Below, piece after piece: positions 36,806-47,400 of a stretch of 64,000 nucleotides of DNA. A program made the translations under genes and the position numbers. Each line of letters opens with the position of its first letter. The stretch's first letter is position 1. The notes beneath the pieces were generated by a model. It ran no database searches. It was given only the letters and a program-made list of their open reading frames with translations, and was not told the origin of the DNA. Source of the stretch: Asanoa sp. WMMD1127 (GTDB lineage: Bacteria > Actinomycetota > Actinomycetes > Mycobacteriales > Micromonosporaceae). The stretch spans positions 2,666,001 through 2,730,000 of the forward strand of contig NZ_JARUBP010000001.1 of NCBI RefSeq assembly GCF_029626225.1, written 5' to 3'.

Positions 36806-38090
36806 GCAGACGACGGCCACCGCGGAGGACCTGGCCGCGGCCGGTGCCGACCAGCTGCCGCCGCCCAAGACGTTCGCCGGGCGTTACCTGCGCGCGCTGT
36901 GGACCGCCAACACCTTCACCGTGACCGTGCTCGCCGTGCTGCTGGCCCTGGTCATCGGCGGCATCCTGATCGCGGTCTCCGACGAGAACGTGCGGGCCAC
37001 CTTCTCCTACTTCTTCAGCCGGCCGTCGGACTTCTTCAGCCTGTCCTGGGACAAGGTCAGCGACGCGTACGCCCAGTTGTTCAAGGGTTCGATCGTCGAC
37101 CCCGAGGCGGTCACGGCGGCGGCCAACGGCACCGGCCCCTGGGAGCGGGTGTTCTTCCCGATCTCGGAGACGCTGACCTACGCGGCGCCGCTGGCGCTGA
37201 CCGGTCTCGCGTTCGCGCTGGCGTTCCGCGGCGGCCTGTTCAACATCGGCGTGCAGGGTCAGGCGATCATGGGCGCGGTCGGCGCGGCCCTGGCCGGCTT
37301 CCTGCTGCCGCTGCCGGTGGGCATCCACCTGATCGTCGCGCTGATCGCCGGCGCCGCGTTCGGTGGCGCCTACGGGTTCGTGCCCGGCTTCCTCAAGGCC
37401 CGCACCGGCGCGCACGAGGTCATCACGACCATCATGCTGAACTACGTCGCGCTCTTCTTCCTGGGCTGGTTGATCATCCAGAAGGGCATCCAGGACCCCG
37501 AGCGCAGCGACGCCATCAGCAAGCCGGTCGACGAGTCGGCCCAGCTGACCCACCTGCTCGGCTTCCTCGGCCCCAGCCTGCGGGTCAACCTCGGCATCGT
37601 CGTGGCCATCCTGGTCGTCGCCGCGATCGCCTGGATGCTGCGCCGCTCCACGTTCGGCTTCGAGTTGCGCGCGGTCGGCCTCAACCCCGAGGCGTCGCGC
37701 ACCGCCGGCATCGGCGTCGGTTCGACGTACGCCATGGTGATGACCGTGGCCGGCGCGCTGGCCGGCCTCGGTGGCGCCACCATCGTGATGGGCACGGCGG
37801 TCAGCCTGACCGGCGCCGTGATCGGCAGCGTCGGCTTCGACGGCCTGCTCGTCGGCCTGCTGGGCCGGGCCAAGCCGTGGGGCGTGTTCTTCGCGGCGCT
37901 GCTGTTCGGCGCGCTGCAGGCCGGCGGCAACCGCATGCAGTCGTTCTCCGGGATCTCGCTCGAGCTGGTCAGCGTGATCCAGGCATTGATCGTGATCTTC
38001 GTCGCGGCGCCCGCGTTGGTGAAGACCGTGTTCCGGCTGCGGCCGGCCAAGGTCAGCGGGCTCGGGACCGGCATGTCCAAGGGATGGTGA
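36798..38090 (+). CDS. Nucleoside ABC transporter permease 1
   Basis: A 430-residue inner-membrane permease of the BMP-linked importer (YufP-like). After a cytoplasmic N-terminus come a first span ([20 protein letters not shown]), an external stretch, and about eight further spans with the family motif [20 protein letters not shown]. It continues with [20 protein letters not shown] and [17 protein letters not shown] (the ATPase-coupling helix region). The start is the ATG at 36798, inside the ATPase 3' end, so the two are translationally coupled. Confidence 0.92.
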   Translation: MTEQTTATAEDLAAAGADQLPPPKTFAGRYLRALWTANTFTVTVLAVLLALVIGGILIAVSDENVRATFSYFFSRPSDFFSLSWDKVSDAYAQLFKGSIVDPEAVTAAANGTGPWERVFFPISETLTYAAPLALTGLAFALAFRGGLFNIGVQGQAIMGAVGAALAGFLLPLPVGIHLIVALIAGAAFGGAYGFVPGFLKARTGAHEVITTIMLNYVALFFLGWLIIQKGIQDPERSDAISKPVDESAQLTHLLGFLGPSLRVNLGIVVAILVVAAIAWMLRRSTFGFELRAVGLNPEASRTAGIGVGSTYAMVMTVAGALAGLGGATIVMGTAVSLTGAVIGSVGFDGLLVGLLGRAKPWGVFFAALLFGALQAGGNRMQSFSGISLELVSVIQALIVIFVAAPALVKTVFRLRPAKVSGLGTGMSKGW

Positions 38091-38094
38091 GACC

Positions 38095-39375
38095 GTGACG
38101 GCCAGCACCGTCGACACGGCCCCGGCGGTCGTCGAGCCGGTCCGCTACTGGACCCGGCAGCGCAAGGTGGGCGTCGGCCTCGCGGCCGTGGGCCTGCTCG
38201 CGGCCGTGCTCTTCGGCGCGCTCGCAAGCGGCCGCCAGGCCGAGTTCACCCTGGCCGAGACCATCAGCGGCAGCGCGGCCGGGATCAACGGCCGGGTCGG
38301 CGCGATCGTGTTCGGCGCGATCGCGGCCCTCGCCGGCGCGGCGATGCTGGTCACCGCGCGCCGGTGGTTCGCGTGGCTGCTCGGCCTCGGCATCGTCGCC
38401 GCGCTCGTCTCGTTCCTCTGCTGGCAGCTCTCCCAGGCGCCCGACAACCTCAACACGATCCCGCTCGGCAGCGTCGCCCGCAGCTCCGTGACGTTGGCCC
38501 TGCCGCTGATCCTCGGCGCGCTGGCCGGCGTGCTGTGCGAGCGGTCCGCGGTGATCAACGTGGCCATCGAGGGCCAGTTCCTGATGGGCGCGTTCGCCGC
38601 GGCGATGTTCGCCACGCTGGCCGGCAGCGTCTGGGTCGGCATCCTGGCCGCCGGCGTCGGCGGTCTGATCATCGGGCTGCTGCTCGCGGTGCTGGCCATC
38701 CGCTTCCTGGTCGACCAGGTGGTGCTGGGCGTCGTGCTCAACGTGTTCGCGCTGGGCCTGACCGGCTTCCTCTACGAGCAGCTGATGGCCCAGGACCAGT
38801 CGAAATACAACCAGCCGAGCTTCGTGCCGGAGTGGGACATCCCGCTGCTGTCGAAGATCCCGCTGCTCGGCCCGGCGCTGTTCAAGGGCAACATCTTCCT
38901 GTACGGCGCGATCGTGCTGGTGATCCTGATCCACGTCGGGCTCTTCTACACCCGGTGGGGCCTGCGCACCCGGGCGGTCGGCGAGCACCCCGCGGCGGCC
39001 GACACCCTCGGCGTGAAGGTGCTCGCCCTGCGCTACCGCAACGTGCTGGTCGGCGGTGTCGTGGCCGGCTTCGGCGGCGCGTACTTCACGCTGCTGTCGA
39101 CCACCAACTTCAACAAGAACATGACGTCGGGCCTGGGCTTCGTGGCGCTGGCCGCGCTGATCTTCGGGCGGTGGAGCCCGATCGGGGCCACCCTCGCGGC
39201 GCTGTTCTTCGGCTTCTGCAGCGCGCTGGCGTTCAGCCTCGGCTCGATCAACAGCCCGATTCCCAGCCAGTTCCTCAACATGCTGCCGTACATCGCCACC
39301 ATCGTCGCGGTGGCCGGGCTGGTCGGCCGCGTCCGTGCGCCGGCAGCGGACGGAACGCCCTACATCAAGGGTTAG
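38095..39375 (+). CDS. Nucleoside ABC transporter permease 2
   Basis: The second 426-residue permease (YufQ-like). Characteristic segments are LILGALAGVLCERSAVINVA followed by IEGQFLMGAFAAAMFA, VDQVVLGVVLNVFALGLTGF, and the coupling region WGLRTRAVGEHPAAADTLGV. It has more N-terminal spans than the minimal family member. The GTG at 38095 is four bases after the preceding stop. Its TAG stop forms the first bases of a TAGGGT promoter element for the deaminase gene. Confidence 0.92.
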   Translation: MTASTVDTAPAVVEPVRYWTRQRKVGVGLAAVGLLAAVLFGALASGRQAEFTLAETISGSAAGINGRVGAIVFGAIAALAGAAMLVTARRWFAWLLGLGIVAALVSFLCWQLSQAPDNLNTIPLGSVARSSVTLALPLILGALAGVLCERSAVINVAIEGQFLMGAFAAAMFATLAGSVWVGILAAGVGGLIIGLLLAVLAIRFLVDQVVLGVVLNVFALGLTGFLYEQLMAQDQSKYNQPSFVPEWDIPLLSKIPLLGPALFKGNIFLYGAIVLVILIHVGLFYTRWGLRTRAVGEHPAAADTLGVKVLALRYRNVLVGGVVAGFGGAYFTLLSTTNFNKNMTSGLGFVALAALIFGRWSPIGATLAALFFGFCSALAFSLGSINSPIPSQFLNMLPYIATIVAVAGLVGRVRAPAADGTPYIKG

Positions 39376-39378
39376 GGT
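39373..39378 (+). promoter_or_regulatory. -10 element for a leaderless cdd-deoA transcript
   Basis: TAGGGT overlaps the permease stop codon and lies six bases before the cdd ATG at 39385. The salvage enzymes may therefore be expressed independently of the transporter. Confidence 0.5.
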
Positions 39379-39384
39379 CTGCTC

Positions 39385-40077
39385 ATGGAGATCGACTGGG
39401 TGGCGCTGCGGGCGGCCGCCGTCGAGGTGATGGGCAACGCGTACGCGCCGTACTCGGACTTTCCGGTCGGTGCGGCGGGGCTCGTCGACGACGGTCGGGT
39501 CGTGGCCGGCTGCAACGTGGAGAACGCGTCTTACGGGGTGACCCTCTGCGCCGAGTGCGGGATGGTGTCGGCCCTGCACGCCTCCGGCGGTGGGCGCCTG
39601 GTCGCGGTCTCCTGTGTCGACGGCGCCGGCCAGCCGCTGATGCCCTGCGGCCGCTGCCGCCAGCTCCTGTTCGAGCACGGCGGCCCCGACTGCCTGGTCG
39701 AGGCCGTGCCGGAGCCGCTGCGGGTGGGCGACCTGCTGCCGCACGCCTTCGGGCCGGCCAACCTCGACCGCGGCCGCGCCGCGATCCCGGAGGTCCCGGA
39801 GCGGCTGGCCCGGTGGCGCGGTCGCGGCACGGTCTTCGTGCACACCGACAGTGCGGGCGGCGCGCTGGTCTGGACCGGCTACTGGGAGCGCTCGGCCGGC
39901 GAGGGCGAGGAGACCGGCATCCTCGAAGAAGCGCCGACGTGGGCGGACCCGACCGCGGGCATCGAATGGGCGCGCGCCCGCACGGCCCGCATCGTGATCG
40001 TCGACGAGGCCGGCGAGACCTGGTGGGCCGGCGAGGGCGAGCCTCCGGCCGAGATCGGCAAGCGGTGGGAAGCGTGA
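39385..40077 (+). CDS. cdd: Cytidine deaminase with a ~95-residue C-terminal extension
   Basis: Deaminates cytidine and deoxycytidine to uridine and deoxyuridine. The N-terminal ~125 residues are a complete short cytidine deaminase: AYAPYSDFPVGAAGLVDDGR, GCNVENASYG, the zinc/proton-shuttle motif TLCAECG (Cys and Glu) and PCGRCRQLLFE (two more zinc cysteines). The normal enzyme ends around here. This protein continues to residue 230 with a Trp/Glu-rich segment (TVFVHTDSAGGALVWTGYWE, GIEWARARTARIVIVDEAGE, TWWAGEGEPP) that I do not recognise. The reading frame is uninterrupted and its TGA overlaps the deoA start as GTGA, so the extension is not a sequencing artefact. Leaderless start at 39385. 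Confidence 0.92.
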   Translation: MEIDWVALRAAAVEVMGNAYAPYSDFPVGAAGLVDDGRVVAGCNVENASYGVTLCAECGMVSALHASGGGRLVAVSCVDGAGQPLMPCGRCRQLLFEHGGPDCLVEAVPEPLRVGDLLPHAFGPANLDRGRAAIPEVPERLARWRGRGTVFVHTDSAGGALVWTGYWERSAGEGEETGILEEAPTWADPTAGIEWARARTARIVIVDEAGETWWAGEGEPPAEIGKRWEA

Positions 40078-41351
40078 CTTTCGCGGCGGTCGATGTCATC
40101 CGCACCAAGCGCGACGGCGGTGTGCTCTCCGACGCCGCCATCGACTGGGTGGTCGACGCCTACACCAGGGGCGTCGTCGCCGACGAGCAGATGTCGGCGC
40201 TGGCGATGGCGATCCTGCTGCGGGGGATGACGCCGGCCGAGATCGCCCGCTGGACCGCCGCGATGATCGCCAGCGGCGAGCGGCTGGACCTCTCCGCGGT
40301 CGACCGGCCGACCGCCGACAAGCACAGCACCGGTGGCGTCGGCGACAAGATCACGCTGCCGCTCACCCCGCTGGTCGCCGCGTGCGGCGTGGCGGTGCCC
40401 CAGCTGTCGGGCCGTGGTCTCGGGCACACCGGCGGCACGCTCGACAAGTTGGAGTCGATCCCCGGCTGGCGGGCCCAGCTCGACAACGCGGAGTTCATCG
40501 CCCAGCTGCGCGACGTGGGCGCGGTGATCTGCGCCGCCGGCGAAGGCCTGGCGCCCGCGGACCGCAAGCTGTACGCGCTGCGCGACGTCACCGGCACGGT
40601 CGAGGCGATCCCGCTGATCGCCAGCTCGATCATGAGCAAGAAGATCGCCGAGGGGACCGGCGCGCTGGTGCTCGACGTCAAGGTCGGCTCCGGCGCGTTC
40701 ATGAAGTCGCTCGCCGACGCCCGCGAGCTCGCGCGCACGATGGTCGACCTCGGCACCGCGCACGGGGTGCGCACGGTCGCCCTGCTCACCGACATGTCCA
40801 CCCCACTCGGCCTGGCGATCGGCAACGCGGTCGAGGTCACCGAGTCGGTCGAGGTGCTGGCCGGCGGCGGCCCGCGGGACGTGGTCGAGCTGACCGTAGC
40901 GCTGGCCCGGGAGATGCTCGACGCGGCTGGGCGGCCCGACGCCGACCCCGCGGCCGCGCTGGCCGACGGCCGGGCGATGGACGCCTGGCGGGCGATGGTC
41001 CGGGCGCAGGGCGGTGACCCGGACGCGGCTCTGCCGGTCGCGCGGGAGACGCACACCGTCACCGCGGAGGCCGACGGCTTCGTGGCCGCCGTCGACGCGT
41101 ACGCCATGGGCATCGCCGCCTGGCGGCTCGGCGCGGGCCGGGCCCGCAAGGAGGATCCGGTCTCGGCCGCGGCGGGTGTCGTGCTGCACCGTCGGCCCGG
41201 CGACGCGGTGCGGGCCGGGGAGCCGCTCTACGAGCTGCGGGCCGACGAGTCCGGCCGGTTCGCCGCGGCGATCGAGGCGGCCGCCGGCGCGGTGTCGATC
41301 TCGGCGGAACCGCCGGCCGCGACGCCACTGGTGATCGATCGGCTCGCCTGA
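40074..41351 (+). CDS. deoA: Thymidine phosphorylase
   Basis: Cleaves thymidine and deoxyuridine with phosphate to the free base and deoxyribose-1-phosphate. The 425-residue enzyme shows the family signature SGRGLGHTGGTLDKLESIPG, the phosphate-binding KHSTGGVGDKITLPL, SSIMSKKIAEGTGALVLDVK and a C-terminal domain ending ADESGRFAAAIEAA. It follows the deaminase with a GTGA overlap (start GTG 40074), giving a cytidine to uracil route after uptake by the upstream ABC transporter. The long open frame reaching back into the permease genes is a shadow. Confidence 0.94.
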   Translation: MTFAAVDVIRTKRDGGVLSDAAIDWVVDAYTRGVVADEQMSALAMAILLRGMTPAEIARWTAAMIASGERLDLSAVDRPTADKHSTGGVGDKITLPLTPLVAACGVAVPQLSGRGLGHTGGTLDKLESIPGWRAQLDNAEFIAQLRDVGAVICAAGEGLAPADRKLYALRDVTGTVEAIPLIASSIMSKKIAEGTGALVLDVKVGSGAFMKSLADARELARTMVDLGTAHGVRTVALLTDMSTPLGLAIGNAVEVTESVEVLAGGGPRDVVELTVALAREMLDAAGRPDADPAAALADGRAMDAWRAMVRAQGGDPDAALPVARETHTVTAEADGFVAAVDAYAMGIAAWRLGAGRARKEDPVSAAAGVVLHRRPGDAVRAGEPLYELRADESGRFAAAIEAAAGAVSISAEPPAATPLVIDRLA

Positions 41352-41376
41352 CATTCCGCTGCGCGCTCGGAGCCGC

Positions 41377-41382
41377 TATCCT
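41377..41382 (+). promoter_or_regulatory. -10 element ahead of the DUF4272 gene
   Basis: TATCCT matches TAnnnT, 26 bases after the deoA stop. A start near 41389 would give a short leader with a purine-rich AGAGGAACGA before the GTG at 41424. Confidence 0.35.
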
Positions 41383-41423
41383 CGCTGGCCAGGGGGATCA
41401 CCGACGCCAGAGGAACGAACGCC

Positions 41424-42104
41424 GTGTCCGTGTCTGCTCCCGACCCCCGGCCCATCCGGGCTGCCAGCGTCGATGAGCTGCGCCGACTCCGGCTGCCGGT
41501 CCCACCGACGGGTTATCCGCTGGTCTGGGAGCCGGGCGACGCCGTCGAGCTGCGGCCCACCGGTGACATCGAGGCCCGCACCGCGATCCTGCACCTCGTG
41601 CTGGCCCGCTGCTTCGGCATGCCACCCCAGGCAGCGATGAGCTGGCTGCTCACCTCGCACCTGGTCGAGCTGGTCACGCCGCCGGAGTGGCAGTTCGTGG
41701 TGGCCGAGCGGGGCGACCGCCGGTCGTTCGTGCTGCACCACGACGCCATCTTCGCGCTCGCGTGGCTGCTCGGGCTGAGCAAGCACCTCGACCCGACCGC
41801 GCCCACCGACGAGCGGTTGATGGATGCGTTGCCGCACCTACCGGAAGGCGAGACATTCCGGGCATGGCGTTCACGGATCCTGGCCGCGCCCCGGGACGCC
41901 GCCGAGGCCGCCGCGATGCTCGACTTCTACTACTGCCTCGACTGGAGCTATCTCGAAGCCGAGCGCCGGGGGATGACCCTCCCCGGCGTGATCGACGCCA
42001 ACGCGATCGGGCAGCGGCGCTGGGCACTGGAGTGGGCCGTCGTCTTCAAGGGGCCCTATCACGACCCACCGGGCGGGTGGGAAGAGGTCGACCTCTCCAC
42101 CTGA
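41424..42104 (+). CDS. DUF4272 family protein
   Basis: A 226-residue soluble protein of unknown function. Features resembling DUF4272 are the early helix ARTAILHLVLARCFGM, AIFALAWLLGLSKHLDP, FYYCLDWSYLEAERRG and the closing RRWALEWAVVFK with WEEVDLST. The start is GTG at 41424. The last 46 bases overlap the 3' end of the rlmA-type gene on the opposite strand. It is inserted in the nucleoside salvage locus without an obvious link to it. Confidence 0.75.
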   Translation: MSVSAPDPRPIRAASVDELRRLRLPVPPTGYPLVWEPGDAVELRPTGDIEARTAILHLVLARCFGMPPQAAMSWLLTSHLVELVTPPEWQFVVAERGDRRSFVLHHDAIFALAWLLGLSKHLDPTAPTDERLMDALPHLPEGETFRAWRSRILAAPRDAAEAAAMLDFYYCLDWSYLEAERRGMTLPGVIDANAIGQRRWALEWAVVFKGPYHDPPGGWEEVDLST

Positions 42105-42925
42105 GGGCTCTCCGGCCGTGGGCGGTACACGTCCAAGCGGACCGCGGCGGTCACCTCGACCGGGGTGGGAAGGTCGATGGTCGCCGCGTCGCGGTGCCAG
42201 GCGCTCGGGCCCATGCCGACCACGGTCGCGACCTCGGCCCGGTCCAGCCGCATGGTGGCCCGCAGCGAACGCCGCCGCAGCAGCGTGAAGTGAGTGTCCA
42301 GGCTGGCCGCCAGCCGCTCCTCCTTGGCCGGGTCGACGCGCAGCAGGCCCAGCCCCGTCACCAGCTCGCTCAGGTGGTCGGGCTCGGGAGTGACCACCAG
42401 CAGCCGGCCGTCGGGCCGCAGCACCCGGTGGAACTCGGCGCCGTTGCGCGGCGCGAACACGTCGAGCAGCACCGCCGTGTCGTGGTCGGCCAGCGGCAAC
42501 CGGCCCCACGCGTCGGCCCGCACCGCGCCGGCCCGCTCGTGGGCCCGGGCGGCCCGGCGCAGCGCCGGCTTCGACGCGTCGAGCACGAGGCCGATCAGCC
42601 CGGGGTCGTGGTCGAGCACCGTCGCCAGATGCGCGCCGGTGCCACCGCCGACGTCGACCACGAGCCCACGCGCGCCGGCGGCCGCCTCGGTCAGGGCCGC
42701 GGAGACGAACGCGTAGTGCCCTGCCGCGAGGAACGTGTCGCGGGCGGCGACCATCTCGGCGGTGTCACCGCTGTGGGGCGAACGGCCCGCGCTGAGGTCC
42801 GCGTACCCCTGTCGGGCCAGGTCGAAGCTGTGGCCCCGCGGGCAGCGCAGCGTCCGGGCGTCGGGGGCGTCGAGTGTTTCGCGGCACACCGGACAACGCA
42901 GGTGCGCCACAACGTCACGGTTCAT
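42059..42925 (-). CDS. 23S rRNA (guanine-N1-)-methyltransferase, RlmA/TlrB type
   Basis: Methylates a guanine in helix 35 of 23S rRNA (G745 in the RlmA(I) group, G748 in the RlmA(II)/TlrB group, the latter giving tylosin resistance). An N-terminal zinc finger (HLRCPVCRETL ... LRCPRGHSFDLARQGYADL) precedes a SAM-dependent Rossmann domain (LVVDVGGGTGAHLATVLDH, VLLDVFAPRNGAEFHRVLRP). It has 288 residues from the ATG at 42925 (MNRDVVAHLRCP). Which guanine is modified cannot be decided here. It is divergent from add and overlaps the DUF4272 gene tail-to-tail. Confidence 0.85.
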   Translation of the reverse strand: MNRDVVAHLRCPVCRETLDAPDARTLRCPRGHSFDLARQGYADLSAGRSPHSGDTAEMVAARDTFLAAGHYAFVSAALTEAAAGARGLVVDVGGGTGAHLATVLDHDPGLIGLVLDASKPALRRAARAHERAGAVRADAWGRLPLADHDTAVLLDVFAPRNGAEFHRVLRPDGRLLVVTPEPDHLSELVTGLGLLRVDPAKEERLAASLDTHFTLLRRRSLRATMRLDRAEVATVVGMGPSAWHRDAATIDLPTPVEVTAAVRLDVYRPRPESPQVERSTSSHPPGGS

Positions 42926-42939
42926 CCATTCCCAGCCAC

Positions 42940-42945
42940 TAGGGT
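42940..42945 (+). promoter_or_regulatory. -10 element for leaderless add
   Basis: TAGGGT lies six bases before the add ATG at 42952, the same arrangement as in front of cdd. No ribosome binding site is present. Confidence 0.5.
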
Positions 42946-42951
42946 CTTTCC

Positions 42952-44025
42952 ATGGTCGCAATCGGCATGGAAGAGATCGTCAAGGCCCCCAAGGCGCTGC
43001 TGCACGACCACCTCGACGGCGGGTTGCGGCCCGCGACGGTCGTCGAGCTGGCCGCCGACGTCGACCACGCCCTGCCCACCACCGATCCGGGCGAGCTGGG
43101 CCAGTGGTTCGTCGAGTCGGCCGATTCCGGCTCGCTGGAACGCTACCTGGAGACGTTCGACCACACGGTCGCCGTGATGCAGACCCCCGACGCGCTGCAC
43201 CGGGTCGCCGCCGAGTGCGCGCTCGACCTGGCCGCCGACGGCGTGGTCTACGCCGAGGTCCGGTTCGCGCCCGAGCAGCACCTCGAGCGGGGGCTGACGC
43301 TCGACGGCGTGGTCGAGGCGGTGCTGCGCGGGTTCGCGGCGGGCACGCAGGAGGCCGCCGCCAAGGGTCAGCAGATCCGGGTCGGCACGCTGCTGACCGC
43401 GATGCGGCACGCGGCCCGCTCGCAGGAGATCGCCGAGCTGGCGGTCCGCTACCGCGACACCGGCGTGGTCGGCTTCGACATCGCCGGCGCGGAGGCCGGC
43501 TTCCCGCCCACCCGGCACCTGGACGCGTTCGAATACCTGCAGCGGGAGAACTTCCACTTCACCATCCACGCGGGCGAGGCGTTCGGCCTGCCGTCGATCT
43601 GGCAGGCCATCCAGTGGTGCGGCGCCGACCGGCTGGGGCACGGCGTGCGGCTGGTCGACGACATCACGCCCGGCGGCGAGCCGGTGCTCGGGCGGCTGGC
43701 GGCCTACGTGCGTGACAAGCGGATCCCGCTCGAGCTGTGCCCGTCGTCCAACGTGCAGACCGGCGCGGCCCCGTCGATCGAGCAGCACCCCATCGGCCTG
43801 CTCCGCGACCTGCGCTTCCGGGCCACCGTCAACACCGACAACCGGCTGATGAGCGGCACCTCGATGTCGCGGGAGATGGCGCTGCTGGTCGATGCGTTCG
43901 GTTACGGCTGGGCCGAGCTGCAGTGGTTCACCATCAACGCCATGAAGAGCGCCTTCATCCCGTTCGACGAGCGGCTCGCCATCATCAATGAGGTGATCAA
44001 GCCGGCGTACGCGAAATTGGCGTGA
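42952..44025 (+). CDS. add: Adenosine deaminase
   Basis: Deaminates adenosine and deoxyadenosine to inosine. The 357-residue zinc enzyme has the metal-binding start [19 protein letters not shown] (HxH), [28 protein letters not shown] (His and catalytic Glu), RLGHGVRL (catalytic His) and [13 protein letters not shown] (zinc/catalytic Asp; DN replaces the more common DD pair). Its promoter is separate (TAGGGT), but the gene completes the purine side of the nucleoside uptake and salvage locus. Confidence 0.94.
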   Translation: MVAIGMEEIVKAPKALLHDHLDGGLRPATVVELAADVDHALPTTDPGELGQWFVESADSGSLERYLETFDHTVAVMQTPDALHRVAAECALDLAADGVVYAEVRFAPEQHLERGLTLDGVVEAVLRGFAAGTQEAAAKGQQIRVGTLLTAMRHAARSQEIAELAVRYRDTGVVGFDIAGAEAGFPPTRHLDAFEYLQRENFHFTIHAGEAFGLPSIWQAIQWCGADRLGHGVRLVDDITPGGEPVLGRLAAYVRDKRIPLELCPSSNVQTGAAPSIEQHPIGLLRDLRFRATVNTDNRLMSGTSMSREMALLVDAFGYGWAELQWFTINAMKSAFIPFDERLAIINEVIKPAYAKLA

Positions 44026-44401
44026 TGGCCGTCTTCGCTTCATGCACAATCCGGCTTATCGGAAGTCCAATTCAGACGTAACGGATATTTTCCATCGGCT
44101 CTTCGGGCTAATCCACCGTGCGCTTCCCCTATAAGGGGCATTGCGGTGGGGGTGGCGCCGGTCGCCGGCACCGGAAGAAGGAGCCGCCGCCCGAGATCGA
44201 CGCTCACCTAGGGTGACGCCGGGCGAACGGCGTGCTGACAAACGGTCTGAACATCGCATCAGTACGGCTATCGCGGACAGGGTGGGCTTTCTCTTTGCCC
44301 GGCCGACGTGATGGAATGCCGGGGGTCCGACCCGCCCGGGTCGGTCGATCGGCGGTGCCCGTGCGCAATTCCCTGACGGCGCCGAACCGGAGGGCGGTGA
44401 C
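44026..44401. other. Non-coding interval upstream of the conservon operon
   Basis: In these 376 bases I find no credible gene. The first 100 bases are unusually AT-rich for the window (ACGGATATTTTCC). A small inverted repeat CCCCT-ATA-AGGGG lies at 44126-44138. This is probably the promoter and leader region of the cvn operon; I could not assign a definite -10/-35. Confidence 0.5.
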
Positions 44402-47400
44402 GTGAGCAAGCGGCCGAAGACGGCGAATTCCTTCATGTCGCGTCTCCGCCGGCCAGCCGGCCGGCTACGTGATCTGCCGATCTGGTCGAAGCTCGGCCTC
44501 ATCATGATCGTGCCGACCCTGGCGACGATCGTGGTTGGCACCAACGGCCTGATCGATCACATCGAGACGTCGGAGAACGCGGACCAGGCACGTGACCTCG
44601 CCGTGGTGGTGGAAGCGTCCGGGGATCTCGTCCAGAACCTGCAGAACGAGCGGGCCGCGGCGGCGATGCTGCTGGGTGCCGAGTCCGAGTCGAAGACGGC
44701 GCAGGCCAAATACCGCTCCGCCTTCGAGGCCTCGTCGCAGGCGGTCGACCGCGTGGTCAACAACTACTCGACGCAGCGGGCCTCCCTCAACGACCTGCCC
44801 GGCAACTTCGTCGGCACGCTCGGTCAGATCGACGACGGCCTGCAGGGCCTCCCGGGCGTCCGCAGTCAGGTGACCGGCGGCAAGTTCGCCTTCACGGACG
44901 CGGCCCGGGCCTACAACGCGCTCGTCGACAACCTGCTCAACCTCCGTGACGGCGCCGCCCAGCTGGCCGCCAACACGTCACTGAGCGAGCGGATGCGGGC
45001 GGTGGCCGCCGTCGCGCGCCAGAAGGAGTTCCTCTCGCAGGAGCGGCTCGTCGTGCTCCAGGCCTACAGCGCCGGCGCGATGAACCAGAACCTGAAGAAG
45101 GAGTTCATCGCCTCGCAGACCGGCCAGCTGCAGGCCTCCGAGACGTTCCTGTCGGTCGCCACGGTGACCGAGGAAGAGCAATACAACCAGACGGTGGCCG
45201 GCTCCGACCTGCGGTCGTCGACCGCGTTCGCTGGCTGGGTCACCGGCAACATGCCCAGCGACGGCCAGCTCGGCAACGCGCCGTTCACGATCGACTCGTG
45301 GGACAGCGCGCTGCTCGGCCACAGCCGGTTGATCCGCAGCGTCGAGCGCCGCTTCGACAACTCCGTGGTCGATGTCGCCACCACCCTGCGTGACGACGTG
45401 CAGCGCCAGGTCCTCATCGAGACCGGCCTGCTGCTCGCCATGCTGCTGCTGGCCATCCTGTTCGCCTGGTTGGTCGCCCGGTCGATGGCGCGGTCGCTGC
45501 GTGAGCTGCGGCACGGCGCGCTCGCGGTCGCCCAGTACGGCCTGCCGCAGGCGGTGTCCCGACTGCGTGACCCGGCGCTGTCCACCCAGATGTCGCCGGC
45601 CCAGCTGGCCAACCAGATCGCCGAGCCGCTGCCCGTCCGCAGCAAGGACGAGTTCGGCCAGGTGACCGAGGCGTTCAACGCGGTCCACCTCGAGGCCGTC
45701 CGCACCGCGGCCGAGCAGGCCGCCCTGCGCGCCTCCGTCGGCACGATGTTCGTCAACCTCGCCCGCCGTTCGCAGATCCTGGTCGACCGGCTGATCGGCC
45801 ACCTCGACCGGCTCGAGCGCGGTGAGGAAGACCCGGACCGCCTGGCCGAGCTGTTCCAGCTCGACCACCTGGCCACCCGGATGCGCCGCAACGACGAAAA
45901 CCTCCTGGTGCTCGCCGGCGCCGACTCGACCCGTATCCAGCGGGAGCCGGCCGCCCTGATCGACGTGCTGCGCGCCGCGCAGTCCGAGGTCGAGCACTAC
46001 ACCCGGATCGAGTTCGGGGTCATCGACCGCGACATCGAGGTCGCCGCCCACGCGGTCAACGACCTCGTCCACCTGGTCGCCGAGCTGTTCGACAACGCGA
46101 CCGCGTTCTCCCCGCCGGACTCGCACGTCATGGTCGAGGCCCGCCGGATCGGCGAGCACGCCGTGCTCTACGTCGAGGACCGCGGCATCGGCATCACGCC
46201 CGACCAGCTCAACGACATCAACGAGCGGCTCGCCACGCCACCGATGGTCGACGTGGCGGTCTCCCGGATGATGGGCCTCGTCGTGGTCGCCCGGCTCGCC
46301 GCGCGGCACGGCGTCAAGGTCGAGCTCCGGCCCGCCGCCGACCGCGGCACCGTCGCCGACGTCTCGCTGCCCACCTCGGTCCTGGTGCCCCGGGCGCTGG
46401 CCGGTCGTGGCCCGCAGGCCGGCGCCTTCGAGGTGCCGGTGCAGCAGCCGCCGGCCCAGGTCGCCCGCTCGCCGTTCCCCGCGCCGCTGGCGCTGGAGAG
46501 CGGCCCGGTGGCCCGGCCCGACCGCGACCTGGCCGGTGCCGGCGCGGGTGGCGGCCTCGCCAGCGCGTTCGGCGGCAACCGGCCGGGCGACGCGCACACC
46601 AACGGCTTCAACGGCGCCAACGGCAACGGCAACGGTCGCTCCGGCGCCGCGATGCCGGCGTGGTCCGACCTCACCGGCGCCGGCCCGCAGGGCGGCCGCG
46701 GTGACGACCCGTTCGGTGGTCCGCGCGGCGGCAACGGCCAGCGCCACGACCCGCTGCCGCAGCGCCGGGCGAGCGACGGCTGGGCGATGGAGGGCGAGGT
46801 GACCGCGGGTCCGCAGTCGCCGGCCATCCCGCGCCAGACCCCGCGCGACGACGTGGCCTCGCCGTTCTCGGCGCCGCCGGTCATCTCCGTGCCGCCGGTC
46901 ATCTCGGTGCCGCCGTCGTCGAGCCCCTCGTCCGCACCGCGCCAGCCCGAGCCGTGGGAGCAGGGCGGCCCGACGCTGCCGCCGAGCGCGCCCGCCGGCC
47001 CGCCGATCGCGATGCCCGACAGCCCGATCGTTCCCGGCCGCTCCGGTGGTCTGCCCGGTCGCCAGCCGGGTCAGCCGACCGGTCCGAGCGTGCCGCTGCG
47101 CCAGCCGCAGGCCATGACGCCGCCGCCGGCGTCGGCCCCGCCGGCCGCTCCGCCGCAGGCCAGCCCCGCGGCGCCCTACGGTCTCGCGGGCGCCGGCACC
47201 CCGGCCGGTGGCCAGGCGCCGCCGGCTTGGCCGCCGGTCGCGGCCGAGCCTCAGCCGGCCGCCGACCACCTGTCGGCCGGCCTCGACATGACCGCCGAGC
47301 TGCCCCGGGTCGAGCGCCCGGCGGCCGCCGAGGCGGCATCGGCCCAGCCCGCCGTCCCGCCGATCATCCCGGCCACCAACAAGGCCCGGTTCGCCGACGA

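Noticed and set aside
38364-40073. Extension of the deoA frame back through permease 2 and cdd
   Set aside because: The translated extension is Arg/Gly-rich shadow sequence; family alignment and the GTGA overlap place the start at 40074.
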